64,000 bases of DNA from Epiperipatus broadwayi (Eukaryota > Onychophora > Udeonychophora > Euonychophora > Peripatidae): assembly GCA_028023455.1 (NCBI GenBank), contig JAQFVV010012496.1:2046001-2110000 (forward strand), given 5' to 3'. Shown here piece by piece: positions 25,701 through 38,165 of this stretch; the stretch's first letter is position 1; each line of letters opens with the position of its first letter. The translations under genes were made by a program, and so were the position numbers. The notes under the pieces are model-generated. The model was not told the DNA's origin. It saw only the letters and a program-made list of their open reading frames with translations, and searched no databases.

Positions 25701-25930
25701 AAAAAAAAAATCAAATCAGATGTCACATGACCTAATTTAATAAGCTTGTATTTACAAATATTATATATATATATATAGCTCGCAAAATAAGCTCTTAACA
25801 AGCTTTGCAGAATATCCCCAATCCCAGACCTAGCACCTCATTGAGGACGGCAGTAGCAGAAACTGGTCTGGGGTTGGGGATATTCTGCAAAGCTTGTTAA
25901 GAGCTTATTTTGCGAGCTCTATATATATTA
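25700..25930. repeat. Foldback hairpin (AAGCTTGTTAAGAGC family)
   Basis: Arms at about 25770-25830 and 25866-25928 are complementary almost throughout (GCTCGCAAAATAAGCTC.. TTTGCAGAATATCCCCAA..), with a spacer of about 35 bases containing TTGAGGACGGC and GCAGAAACTGG. The 5' flank (25705-25760, AGATGTCACATGACC) also occurs in the cluster at 44-45 kb, so both belong to one family. Confidence 0.7.
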
Positions 25931-27720
25931 TTACTATTATAAGAGTATATAAAAAAAGTCAATGCTTAGTGTGTTCTGGTATGAATTAATTATTACAATC
26001 CCACCATTTTATGGAAAGTAGGTCCATATTTTAAGTTAATTTGTCAATAACATTTATTTTCTGGTCTCTACTAATCATTCAATATAACTATCATGCATAT
26101 AAATTTACACACAAGTAATATGATCAATAAGTTCCTTGTGCTTTTTGGTCTCACATTGTGCCAATAGAAATTACTGCTCCTGTCAATAGATTTGTGAATT
26201 GCATCGTGAAGATTGGAATAATTTGACATAATAAAGAATTCATGCTTTTACTATACTTTTAAAAAGCCAATAATTTAGCATAGCAATCCATAATCATTGC
26301 AAATACACACTAGCCTTGAACTTATTCGCTGCTCTTGAATTAAAATGTTACCTTGGCAATGATACTCTAACTTAGATTGGTAGAGGATTACCCAAATTTG
26401 ATCAATTTAATTAAACAAAGATTCTCCACGAGTAAACTGAAAGTGGAATTGCAAAAAGACTCCATTTTGTTATTATTGATTTGGCTGCGTATCTACTATG
26501 CTTACCGTAAGCTAAATAATAAAAACAATTGTAACATAACAGTACCAATAACTTTTCTGCTAAACAGCAACTTCTATAACCAATTATGAATATCTGGACA
26601 CGATAAATATTTTATCCAGAAAAGAGCACGTTTAATGAGTACAACATGCTCTTCATTAGGAATATACCCAAATAGTCGATTTTAACGATAGAAAGCAGTC
26701 AATGAATATGCACAAAAATGTCAATTATTTAGGGCTGTAAAGAACTTGGATCACACCATCATCTATCATACACGTAAAAAACCTGTCAAAACTGTTCAGC
26801 TTTCATTTGTAATGATTTATGACTTCACTTGCATAAAAAATATCGTCAAGTTATGGTGTTTAGAAGGTACAAATCTTAAGCTGTTCTTTGTGGAAAAACA
26901 GAATAAACTATAAGAAAATGCGAAATTACAAATAAAAAATTTACAATAATGTTTAAAGCAAGCTATTTATAATAAGTTTTACCATTTAGTTCCGTTAGTT
27001 TCATAATGTTTATTTTATATTGCAACAAATATATCTTCAGTTTGACAAGATTCCAATTACTCAAATGATAATCATTTTAGTATAAAGTTGTATTTAAATT
27101 AGAGAAGACCTACAACCATGTACATGACTCTGGTTAATAGCTTGGGTGTTAGGACTCTAAGCTTAGCCAGAGTTAATACAATGAGCACAAACAGGAAAAA
27201 AATGAAAAAAACGCCCGATTTAAATATTGGAAGTATGAAATGATAAAAAAAAAACATTAATGAAAATTCAATTAGTGATTAAAGAAAAACAATTATTAAA
27301 AAAATTTAAATGAAGAAAAACTAGTAACCAGAATTATATTACTAAGAATATAAAACTGAATTTAAGCATATAGCAATATTTGTTCATCTGAAAAACAATT
27401 AAAATATGTTTACATCAAAAATGTTTATGAAAAGTTGTAAAAGAATCGATATAACTATTTCTACAAATTTTGATGCAGACATTTTGCTATCAATTATAAA
27501 ATTCTGAAGTCAGGATTTAAATTTCATTCTTATGCCATAGTTTAATATGATACAACAAAATATTTTAAAAGTATATTCTCACACGCTAGTTTTAACATAA
27601 TTTTAAATAAATCGATATTAAAATATCATCTGCAAAAATTATCAATATCAATTTAGCAATAACGCTAGAAATAATCATTATTTTTTTGAAAGTTAATAAC
27701 TCTTCTAAAAAAAAAAAAAA
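25931..27720. other. Intron DNA without recognisable gene
   Basis: AT-rich. The 70-codon plus-strand frame at 26377 has no family match and no splice context. A small imperfect palindrome with AGCTTAG lies near 27155-27175. Confidence 0.4.
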
Positions 27721-27744
27721 AAGCTATTACAAGTCAAGGCTTAC

Positions 27745-27880
27745 CTGAAGATGTGTAATTAGAGACCACCTCTTTCTCTTCATACTATCACAAGATTCCC
27801 ATAAACAAACTCCATCGCTACTAGGAGGAACATGGGCCTTGCATGCATGAGTAAATACAGATTTTGATGTTAAAAAAGTT
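27745..27880 (-). CDS. ARID2: ARID2-like exon: zinc-finger exon
   Basis: The minus strand shows a 136-bp exon bounded by an acceptor (pyrimidine-rich stretch ending TTTTTAG) and a donor (CAG then GTAAGCC). It enters with one base of a split codon and ends in phase 0. The translation contains VFTHACKAH, the H-X4-H half of one zinc finger, followed by CLWESCDSMKRKRWSLITHLQ, which is the start of a second finger. From memory, vertebrate ARID2 has CLWEGC and a similar ...SFITHLQDKHC at this place, and the same spacing between its two C-terminal fingers. ARID2 (BAF200) is a nuclear DNA-binding subunit of the PBAF SWI/SNF complex. The first cysteine pair of the upstream finger must lie on an earlier exon at higher coordinates, which I did not find. 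Codon use is clearly less AT-rich than the flanks. The family call is based on the finger motif and the matching split junction. Confidence 0.75.
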
Positions 27881-28210
27881 CTAAAAAGCAAAATTAAAAT
27901 AATCTATTTTATAAAAATAAATATCCAACAACTAAAAACATTAAAATAAGTAATTTATTTGTATAAAAAAAAAAAAATTGGCAAGCTACATAGAGTAATG
28001 AAACTTTTATCTCCCTAATATGCAATAAAAACTAGTTCTTACTCTTTTATGTGGTAGTATAAGAAATGGTGATCATGTGATGTCTTTTATAATATTGATC
28101 ATTGCAAATATCAATAACTGATTTTCATAATTCTTAACAAAAATGATCCTGCCCACAATTTTATGAGTTTTGACCACAAACCAATTTATTCTGAAAAATT
28201 TTTTTTATCA

Positions 28211-28472
28211 TCTCCTCATATACACTTTAATGTAATTATTATATAATTCCTTCTTTATTTTGCTTACAGTTTTGACCGTCCTGCAGTCTTCATCAGAGCT
28301 CTCTATAACTTTCACTTATCTCTCTACAACTGTAATTGAAAAACAGTTGTAGAGAGAGAAGTGAAAGTTATAGAGCTCCGATGAAGACTGCAGGAAAGTC
28401 AAAACTGTACGCGCAAAATAAAAAAGGAATTATGTAAAAATTGCACTGATGTGTATATGAGGAGGAGTTGAA
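28211..28472. repeat. Foldback hairpin (GACTGCAGGACAGTC family)
   Basis: Arms of about 120 bp (28211-28332 and 28341-28472) with an 8-base loop. The arms contain TTTTGACCGTCCTGCAGTC and its complement. The same core occurs in the hairpin at 61250-61480 and as a fragment at 55450-55500, defining a foldback family. The arms have scattered mismatches. Confidence 0.7.
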
Positions 28473-29001
28473 AAAAATTTTAATATATTTGAAGAGAAAT
28501 GCAAAAAAAGTAAAGGAGAAGATATAAGAATAATCATTCCGAAGAACACAATTTGTAACTTAAACAGCTACATTGACTTTTTTTTTTTTATTTTGTCAAA
28601 AAATGAACCTGGGATTTTTATCCACTATCATTATAGAACTGTTTTCTCTCACTATTCATTATTAATATTTAAAACCCTATGGTGTATTTGATTAAGTTCA
28701 AAATTAATAAAGAGCTTTTAGACAACGTAATTTGTATGTGTTACAATGATGATTTTTAGTTAAATATAAAAAAAAAATAATTATATATATATATACCTGA
28801 ACCATAATAAAATAGTAATCCCAATATCAAACATTAATAGACTATTCAAAAGTAATAAAATTCTGTCAAAATCAATTGATAACAATTAGTTAATTAATAT
28901 GAGTGATAATTATGACTATATATATATATTATGAAGACTAAACTAAGCTTAAAAATACTCATACTTTAAAAATAATTCTTAGTTAAAACTGAGTACCTTA
29001 T
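28473..29001. other. AT-rich stretch without recognisable gene
   Basis: A/T runs and TA repeats only. Confidence 0.45.
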
Positions 29002-29630
29002 GAAGTTGTTATAGTTCTCCTTCTCTCAGAAGTGGACTATTCCAGATTCCTTATCTGATCGGATTAAACATTGTCTGTCACAGGCCAATAGGGTGATGTA
29101 TAGCTAAAACATAGCCAATGATTATTACAGGCCAATAAGCAACGTTGCTTGCTGAATCAGAGTGTTTTCAGTAAGGTCAGGGATCTGGCCATAAATAGCC
29201 TTTTGTGAGAATCAGAGAATGTCTGCCTAACCTGAAAAGACTGTACGCATTCTCCCAGGGAAGCATTGCTAACCTGAACAGCAGTCAGCATTCCCACTGA
29301 TAGCAATCCGCTATTTGTCTACACAGATAGGCAAGTCCACAGAGCGACCGGACGCTGCTAAGAATACTGTTGACTCGAGGCAAGCCGTCTTGTACAGCCC
29401 GAAGAGTCATTCTTCATACCCACGGGGCAAGCTATCAGTTATAGCTGGAAACGGTAGACCCACAAGACTCGGATTCAAGAGTTCCAGTATAACTATTGTT
29501 TATTGTATATATACTGTATAATTTACTGTATATAATTGTGAATAATAAATATTACATTAATTGTAATACTGGTATTAGTATTAAATTTCTGTAGGTTGGG
29601 TCTGTAATCCAGATCAAACACAACAGAAGT
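29002..29630 (+). mobile_element. Solo LTR with 5-bp target duplication
   Basis: A 619-bp LTR (29007-29625) begins TGTTATAGTTCTCC and ends AAACACAACA, giving the TG...CA ends and a TGTT/AACA inverted tip. It is flanked by a perfect GAAGT on both sides (29002-29006 and 29626-29630). It is much less AT-rich than the surroundings. A TATA-like CCATAAATAGCC lies at about 29190 and a polyadenylation-type AATAAA at about 29543, giving the plausible order U3-R-U5 on the plus strand. No internal region adjoins it, so it is a solo LTR left by recombination between the two LTRs of a retrotransposon. The 68-codon frame at 29315 is incidental. Confidence 0.85.
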
Positions 29631-29639
29631 AAACATTAA

Positions 29640-32050
29640 ATTTCATAAATCATTGCTTATAATAACCTTTTATATATAGTAGCAAAATTTTGAGTTTGCA
29701 GTAAAATATTTAAAGTTAATATATTTGCTTCAAGCATGCACAGTTAGAAATTAATAAAATTTAATACAATATACACATACATTTTACTTAGTATGAATGA
29801 TTTTGTGATAGAAATAATAAATTACTATTTGCATTCAAATCATATATATTTCAAAATGATTTTTAAATAATATAGCTTTAGTCTACTGACAAGAATGTAT
29901 ATGTGTGCATGCATGTTTATTGTTTTCTATTTTTAAATTTAGATATTAATTTTTAAACTTCAGTACAAAATTTCATTTAACATTTATTAAAGGGGTCGCT
30001 CATTACAATGCTAAATGATTTTAAAAAATGATTTACTTTGATGTATATAATTTTGCATTATGATTTTATTTAACTATATAATTTTTTTTTTAATTATTCA
30101 TTTAATATTTTAAACTAAAATATTTATTTAAAATTATTACGAAACTTGAAATATTTTTATTTCTAAGATACTGTAACATCTAAAAAAGAATATTCTAGCA
30201 CGCAAATTGGTGTTTGTGACAATGTTTAACAGCGGATCATCTGCTTCAAGAGCAAGTAGGATAAAAACTTGAGTTGAAAAAAGAATCTTAGTATACCACC
30301 ATGGCAATAACTACTTAAATATAACATGGGAAATAAGAGTTTATAAATATAACTGAACTTTGTGAATAATTTACGTAGCTTTGTATTTACATAAACATTT
30401 CATCGTAAATTCCTAATCTTTTATTTTAATAATCATATTGAAGCAGCTATTTTAAAAGTAGAGGGCTAAAAAGCCAAAGAAACATTTGCCTACCAAAGGC
30501 AATACCATTAAAATGGGCTTAAATTATTAATATCTTGAAACATCATTTAAAACAAGGAAACTATAATACTAATGGAAATGAAGAATGCATAGAAATTAAT
30601 TTGATCAAAATGCCTAAGGGAAATGCTGAACTTTATCAGTGAAAAACTTAAGTATTGCAAAACGAAAAAAAAAATCCACAACTGATAACAATTTATTGTC
30701 TCAGCCACCTACGATAATAACTTTTTCCATAAAATGTCATCCTAAATTCTTTGGAAAAACATTGGGGAATTACTCAAACAGAAAACTATAGACTGTTTGA
30801 AGAACTTTAATAATTTTCTACTTAATATTTATTATTAAAATAAAATATAGACTCCGCAGATTATTATCATATAAATGTGTTTACAAGATCTTGGAAAATA
30901 GGTAGCTTATAAGTCAGAACATGCATTTATGTTTAGTATAAATATTTCATTTTATTGGTGTAAATGTTTGTTTTAAAGTAAGATTGTTTATAAAAAAAAA
31001 TTCCCTTTAAATTAATATTTAGGATTATTTACTTATATAGTATATTTTAATTATTTTAAAATATTTTCCAGTCTTCTGTGGCAAAGAATTTTCTTGGGTA
31101 TTTAATGTTTTATTATCATTTAGTAGAGCAAAATATCTATGACTTCTATATACTTGCATATAAATGCATAACTGTATAAGATTACTTATTAGTAGAATAT
31201 ATTGGGGAAACAATACATAAAATACTTTTGTTAAACACTATATGATGGAGTTAATATAGTGGATAAAAGTAGTTACTAAGGTGATATGATGTCTGTGCTA
31301 AGGAAATGAATATGAATAGACTGGTGTAGTTGCTTGTAGATAAAGATTAAATAAAACATATTAAATAGTTGTAGTTATACTTAATTTTTTTATTAAAGCA
31401 AATTTTATACTTATGTCAAACAGCATTTCCTAATAACATTTGAGATTGTTCAACAACACGTACTGAACAATTTACACACACTTTTCATAAAAAGATAATT
31501 TTAAAATATTTTTATATTAAAAGATTATTCTAGAAAGTATCCTAATATTTAGTCATCTATTTATTATTACCATTTATTTATTTAACTTGCCTTTCATATT
31601 TTGTTCATTTATATCATCATACTACTGGACAAATTTTATGGTCACATATAATATTGAGCATACTTTACATTTACTAAAATTCCTGAAAATTAAATGTTCT
31701 TTAATACATGTAAGTTAGTTATTCAAATCCGTGTTAAGAATATATAAATATTTTGGTTATCAAATATAACTGCAAATAATAAAATGCCTTTAATATTCAA
31801 CTGTGTGTTGATGGATGGACTTATTTATATGCATAGCTCTAATAGTAGTAATTAAAACCGAGACCCCTTATCTGTTAGCTACAATTTAATTTGACTAATA
31901 TATGGATTTGTTATTTGCCTGTTTATAATATTTAAAACCCTAAGAATTCTTTTTCCATTTTACACGATTGGGTACGATTTGGCAGCCAATGTATTTCATT
32001 CCCCAACATGTTGCTCAATATAATTAATTCTAATACCGGGTATAAATAGT
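29640..32050. repeat. Segmental duplicate, copy A
   Basis: Non-coding DNA that aligns by eye, in the same orientation and order, with 38712-43700. Shared blocks include TATATATAGTAG.AAAATTTT, ATTAATAAAATTTAATACA, AAAACTATAGACTGTTTGA, AAAATATTTTCCAGTCTTC, TATACTTGCATATAAATGCA, and ATCTGTTAGCTACAATTTAA. Divergence is substantial, with many small gaps. No gene was recognised in either copy. Copy A lacks two insertions present in copy B. Confidence 0.75.
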
Positions 32051-32258
32051 AGTGCATGATCTAATAAATGATGATATGTGTATTTAACAATAACGATCCC
32101 TCTAATAATATAAACTTAGTTTGAATTTATGTGCAATAGTTTGAAAATTTTTAGTGATCATAATACTTAAAATAATATAGAATTTAGTAAAATATAAATT
32201 TAAAGGATTCTTGTAAATAAATAATACTTAATAATTTTATTTATGCATATCAATGGTT

Positions 32259-33100
32259 TATGTCCTGTACATGAAGGGTCAGATTGACCTTAGGTCAACA
32301 TGGTGTGACGAGAATCTCAGCCTCAGGATGGCCTTTGAGCATTCCATCATCAGATTTTCATTCGGATGGATGGCTGAAGAGTTGGAGTGTGGAGTAGATT
32401 GAAGCCTGTCCATTAAAGTATGTGGTTTGACTATCTTAATATATATCTGAGCCCTTGTAGCATATTATGTAGAGATGGTAATCTGGACCAACTGATGATT
32501 GCTGGTTTAGCATGAAGTACGCATATTGGTGATTATTTATCTTTTCAACACATATGTGTTCAAGTGTATCAGTGTTATGAGATAGTGTGGAGAGTGGTGG
32601 GTCGTGTGAAAGCCTGTGCTCATATACCCTATATATTACATATATAGACACAGGTATATAATAAGCCTGTATGTTTCAGTTATTACATAGTAGAGATGTC
32701 TGCCCATCATTTGTATATGCATTAAATGAATTATGACCTGTACATGAGGGGTCAGATTGACCTTAGGTCAACATGGGTGTGACAAGAATCTCGGCCTCAG
32801 GGTGGCCTTTGAGCATTCCATCATCATATTTTCATTTGGATGGACGGTTGAAGAGTTGGAGTGTGGAGATGATTGAAGCCTGTCCATTAAAGTATGAGGA
32901 TTGGCTATCTTAATATATATCTGAGCACCTATAGCATATATGTGTAGAGATGGTAATCTGGACCAACTGATGATTGCTGGTGATTATGTATCTTTTCAAC
33001 ATACATGCGTTCAAGTGTATCAGTGTTATGAGATAGTGTAGAGAGTGGTGGGTCGTGTGAAAGTCTGTGCTCATATACCCTATATATTACATATGGACTT
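32259..33100. repeat. Two direct copies of a ~400-475 bp repeat
   Basis: The unit starts CCTGTACATGA.GGGTCAGAT at about 32268 and again at about 32741. It continues through GACCTTAGGTCAACATG, GCCTTTGAGCATTCCATCA, GGTAATCTGGACCAACTG and TCAAGTGTATCAGTGTTATG to CATATACCCTATATATTACA. The second copy has lost about 30 bp between TTGCTGG and TTGGTGATTA, removing the middle of the hammerhead-like module. The 3' part also forms the foldback at 58320-58610. Confidence 0.75.
32479..32535 (+). ncRNA. Hammerhead-like fold, altered core
   Basis: Same arrangement as at 58436-58492: TAATC, TGG, ACCAA, CTGATGA, TTGCT-loop-AGCAT, GAAG, TACGCATA, TTGGT, GATTA. The second core box reads GAAG instead of GAAA, and the stem III bases are changed. 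If related to a ribozyme, this copy is probably inactive. Confidence 0.3.
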
Positions 33101-33239
33101 GTGTTTTATTTTAAGGCAAACATAGAAGTGTAAATGTCTCAAGGCAAGTGTTTGATAACTATAATATTTGATAAAACTTACTTTTAAGTTATTTAAATTT
33201 TATACTCAGTACTCATATTTTGTTGTTATATAGTTTATA

Positions 33240-35150
33240 ATGGATGACACAAAAATGAATTTGTTGGGCAGGTTCCAGGTCCAAAAGTGAAAGATTAAAT
33301 TTGATAAGGTATATGAAAAAGATGGTTGGCGAATTTAATATGAAATTAGAGAAATTAAATACTGAATTAAAAACTGATTCAGATACTAAGTTTAATGAAT
33401 TGAAAACTCAAATGCTAAAGTTTAAGGAATTGAAAGTTGATTCCGATGTTAAATTCAGTTATATGCTAAATTGTATAAAGTAAAAAAACTGAATCTAAAA
33501 TCAGATTTGAGGCTAGATTCTAAGAATGTGGAACAAATTTTGAAGTAGATTAATAAACTACAAGTCAAACATAAAAAATCACAAAATGAGTTTAATAAGT
33601 TTAGTGAACAAGCTGATAGAGTCAAAAAGGCAAATGAGGAATTTCAGATTAACTAAAGCCAAAACAGATGAATTTAGGCATGAATTTAGTGAGTTAAGAG
33701 GAGAATCTAAGTCTGAAGTTAAAAAACTTGGTAAGGCACAAACCAAATCTGAAACAGAGATTAAGAAGTTATAAAATGAATAGAAAGAGATTTGAATAAA
33801 GTGTCAACGTTTACCAGAAAATGTAAAAGCAAATAAGAAAATTATATATAATAAGTTTGAAAGTTTAAAAAATAAAATAAACATCAGATTTTTCTTGCAG
33901 AATTAAAGAAAGAAATGGAATTGTTTCACAATAAGCAAAAATACTCTTTTGTTGAGATTATAAAAACCAAAAAATCTAAAGCTAATAATAATAATGGCAT
34001 GTCATTTAAAGAATTATCGGATTAACTTGAGATACATGATAACATTGCCAATACCCAACTTAATGAAATTAAGATGGAGATTGATAAAAAAAAATTGAAT
34101 AGAAAAATCCAGCGTGTGAGAACTAGTGAAAATTTTATGCAAACTTTGAAGCCTACCGGAATGTTTCGATTATTATCGATAAAAAATTATCCAAAATGGA
34201 TGTTAAATACATATCAAGATACAGCTGTCATAAATAATCAAATTCAAAAGTTAAAACAGATAACACTAATAAGGAATTGATAACAGTAATGAAAAGTACG
34301 TTAACTGACAAGAAAGTGACATTAAGGTTAAAAATAGCCTAAAAACTAGCGTTAAGCATAATTATCAGAATTGGGGATATAAACCCATACCAGAAGAAAG
34401 AAATTTATCTTGATCATGATGCCGACAAATTTGGATCTGTTGAAAATAGCATGGAACAGTTAATTAAAGCAGATCGCCATTATATAAAATAAAATGCTTT
34501 TACATTTATACTAAAAAGTTTAAGGGCGATTTATAATGAAAATCCTACAGAATATATGAATGAATTAGAAGAACTTTTCACCACAAACAATTTAGCTGAA
34601 AAAAACTAGCAATTGCAACTATCTATACGCAGGTGCTAAGGATTGGTGATAAACTTAAAACTTACGATGACTTCAAACATAATAATAACCACAAATGAAG
34701 ACAAACAAAACAGAGATACCAAATTATACAAGAAAAATATAATGGCAATAAGGGTAGTTATACACAATTTTCCAAATTCAGGCTGCTTAATTAAAAAAGC
34801 TTATAGCTTTTCTGTTATATAAAAATTAAATCACACATCTGCCTTGGAATATAGAGCATGTCATGACAGCTGTTGAAAGGAATACAGTATAAAAAATGTC
34901 AGAGATTCTAGGGCGTTAGAAGCCAGCGAAAAATCATTAAAAAAACAATTATAGATCCAAGACGGAAACATCCAATTATTCCACGTCTAATGTTAAATAT
35001 TCTGAGATAAGACCTTGCAAGAATATTGTGTTTCACTGAAATAGAGATAATCATTCTAGCAGATAATCTTCATATGTAACTAATGCAGATAAAAATATTA
35101 CTAGACCAATAAGAAATTATCCTACTAATGATCTGCAAAATACTTCAAAC
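33240..35150 (+). pseudogene. Gag-like region of decayed Ty3/Gypsy element
   Basis: Plus-strand frames starting near 33241 (MDDTKMNLLGRF) are Lys/Glu/Asp-rich and coiled-coil-like (for example KLEKLNTELKTDSDTKFNEL), broken repeatedly by stops and shifts. The position directly upstream of a protease/polymerase remnant suggests the gag part of the same element. No zinc-knuckle CCHC motif was found. Composition and position are the only support. Confidence 0.4.
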
Positions 35151-35204
35151 CAACATATTAGAAGCTAAACTCAAATCGCATGCATTAAACTAGAAAGAAT
35201 CTCA

Positions 35205-38165
35205 TTGGAATGCTTGGCACGGCAGAGGTCAAAAATTAATTTGGGGAGGAACAACTTCATTTTGCAACTTAATTCATTAGGTTTTAATTTGGAAGAATTT
35301 GAACACAAACTATCAAATCGTCACTTTGCCATGAATCAGTGTCCAGAAATTAAAGTTAAAATTGAAGGAATATCAACTAAAGCATTACTGGACATGGGTA
35401 GCCAAATATCAATTATTTCAGAAGACTGATTTAATAAAATTATTGATTTGAATAAACAAATTCCCATTTTATAATCACAAGTAACATTAGCTAATGATAA
35501 TAAGGCTCAACTACTCGCACAGCAAATACGGATTACTATACAAATCAGTACTATTAATTTAATATTTTTTTAATCGTATCTGAATTAATTCATGAAATAA
35601 TTATTGAACAAGATTTCATGAAGAAATACAATTGTGTAAATGATTATGCTAATCAACAAGTTATAGGTCAGGAAGTAAAATATAATTTTAATGGCTTTGT
35701 TCCATTTCAATCACTGAATTTATCATATATATATAAAATTTCAACAGAATTAGATAGCAAATTAAAACAAAAAGATTCAATAGATTAAAATGATAAAACT
35801 AAAGGTAAATTTTATTAATTATTATGCAAGTATAAAAACATATTTTCTAAGAAATCAGGTATTATTGAATGACATTTTTACTATATATATATATCTAAAA
35901 GATTATAACCCATGCTAATGTAAGACATACCCAATCTTCTAATAATATGGCAAATTAAGCAAATGATTAATTGGAAAGTTATTAGAAAATGTGTCAGCAT
36001 ATAATTCTCTGGTAGTAGTCCATGAGATAGATGGATCTGTTCATAGACCTTGATGCTAGCTTCTTAAATTGGTTGATTATTCCTAATAATAATGTTTCTC
36101 CTGCTGTACATGAACTAATAATTAAATTTAAAAATCAAAGTTTTCGTAGCCATTGATTTAACAGTACTGGAAAATTTTTCTATACTCTAGCGATCAAAAG
36201 TATACCGCTTTATGAAGAACACTAGTACGTATTTTAAAGAATGTCATTTCGATTGATTAATACCAAAGCTGGTTTATTACATTGTCTCGCTCTGTTCTAT
36301 CAGAAGAAGTGAAAAATATCACAACTGTGTATATGGTTGATGTTGTAATTGCTTCCAAAAATATAACTGAACATTATTAATATTTGAAAATTTTCTTTAA
36401 AGAATGTGAGGAGCAAAAAATATTAAGAACAATTTGAAGGGTTCATACTAATAAAATTGGTATACAAATCTTTCCAGTACCTGATAATAAAGTGTAATCT
36501 TTCTTTGGAATATGCAATTTCTACTAGATTTTACCAGAACTTTGCATATGACAGCATATACTTATACCAATAAACATCACATGACCACCACCTCTTATGC
36601 TTCTGTATAACTGTTGTTAAAACAGGCAAAACTCACTATACGTATTGCCACACACAGCAAGCTAGAGTAATCAATGGATGCCAGAAGGCTTGTGCATAAA
36701 ATCCCCATCTTGTGCCTACTCATCTAATATCCCCAGGCTAGTTTCTGGCTTGTGGCCTTCATCAGTGAGTTTTGCATATACTTATACTGAACAATTACTT
36801 TAAAAAGATGAAAAATGGAAATGGATCATTTATATGAGTTTAATATCAGATCCTACTATATTATCTGCATTTTAGTAAAACATTTTATGTAAAGATAGTG
36901 AGCTGTGGATTCCAATTAGATGCTTTACCATTCCAAATGGAAGATCGACAGAAGCCACAAGTTTTGTATTTTCTTAGCCATTTGTTAAAAGGTGCTAAAT
37001 TGGAAGACAAACTCTTGCCATTGTATGAGCTTTTCACAAGTCACATCAGTTTTTATTAGGATCTAATAACAGAAGTCAATACAGATCACAAAAGTTTATA
37101 CTTTTTGAACTGAAGCTATCTTAATAAAGAATGCTCAGCATGGTGGAATTTGTTTCCACAATAATTTGATTACAATATCCAATACTGCCAAGGGTTGAAT
37201 AAAATTGTATCAGACACACTTAGTAGGCATTCTATGAAAGTACAATTTCCTTATCTAAATATTGAACATTTCTTTATGTTTACTATTGCTCTCTAATTGT
37301 TCATGAGTCCCTTAAAAATAATTTAAGGCTTTAAACGTATCTGCTTTACAACTTCAAGGAAGCAGAATTTAACAACATTTATGATCCAGTCATTAGTAAC
37401 ACACTACTGCGTTATAAACAAACAGAAAATTTATTAACGTATCAAACAAAAGAAAATGATAATCAATCATGGAAAGTTATTATCCCTACTTGTATAAGAC
37501 GGAAATTGATTATGTACATTGTTTATATGGTCACTATGGTCCTAGAAAACTATTCTATTGTCCTGGGATCTACACCTTCATTTTAAACCATTTAATGTAC
37601 TGCAAAATTTGTCTAAAATCTAATTTTTTAATCACTCTTATGCAGAAAAATTACAACACACATTATCAAATCAGCCAAATGAAATGGGCCTGTCCTACCT
37701 TTCCGTAAATTCAAATTCATTCTTATTATAGATGATGTCTTTTCAAAATATGTATCAAAGTATCCCATTGCAAAAGTTAATGGTACGGGTGTAATCAAAT
37801 CAATGCAGAATTTTCAGTTTCATTAGTTGAAAAATCCAAGTCCATCTAGTGAATGGAGGAAATGGATAGAAAATCAAGGGCTTAAGCATATATTAACTTC
37901 TATCAGTACCTCACAGTCTAACTCTTATAAGAGAATCATGGATGAATTAGGGGAAATGGTAGAGTGTACTTAAGAGGAAAACCATCAGAATTGGATAAAC
38001 AAATTATAAGAAGTGATCAAATATATTAATATGACCCAAAATGAGTCAACTAAGTTTTCACCCATCCATTTGCATTTTAGACATAATGAACTTTTATTTG
38101 TTAAAATGCCTATACCAATAATACCAGAAGTAGTAGATAATCACTTACATAGATAGAACTTAAAA
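35205..38165 (+). pseudogene. Decayed Ty3/Gypsy pol
   Basis: The domain order of a Ty3/Gypsy polyprotein can be followed on the plus strand. Aspartic protease: KALLDMGSQISIISED at 35377-35427 (DTG/DSG changed to DMG). Reverse transcriptase at about 36040-36500: LRM-FGLIN-like segment, then VYMVDVVIAS (YxDD changed to YMVD). RNase H at about 37078-37240: TDHKSLYFLN and FDYNIQYCQGLNKIVSDTLSR-like (split by frames). Integrase at about 37470-38100: HCLYGHYGPRK with a downstream Cys pair (zinc-binding domain), FILIIDDVFSKY-like core and QN-type segment. Many stops and frameshifts. A SINE-like unit interrupts it at 36568-36773. I found no flanking LTRs, so the element is old or was truncated. Confidence 0.7.
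36568..36773 (-). mobile_element. SINE-like insertion in Gypsy remnant, 14-bp TSD
   Basis: A 206-bp unit is flanked by GCATATACTTATAC on both sides (36554-36567 and 36774-36787). Read on the minus strand it starts at AAACTCACTGATGAAGGCC and runs to CATGTGATGTTTATTG, so it is 5'-truncated relative to the copies at 42935 and 46421. The perfect 14-bp target duplication and truncation indicate LINE-style target-primed insertion into the already decaying retrotransposon. Confidence 0.8.

Larger units (their letters stand above)
17564..27744 (-). other. Large intron of the ARID2-like gene
   Basis: About 10.2 kb separates the two in-phase exons. It begins GTAAGCC and ends TTTTTTAG on the minus strand. 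It is filled with repeats described separately: two MITE half-palindrome copies, a 125-bp tandem pair, an RTE reverse-transcriptase remnant on the opposite strand, a SINE-like fragment, a tRNA-headed inverted pair and a foldback. No other exon was recognised inside. Confidence 0.65.

Noticed and set aside
26377-26589. 70-codon plus-strand frame inside the ARID2-like intron
   Set aside because: Antisense to the host gene, no family match, no flanking splice sites; treated as intron sequence.
29315-29521. 68-codon frame with balanced composition
   Set aside because: It lies entirely inside the solo LTR, whose composition explains the open frame.
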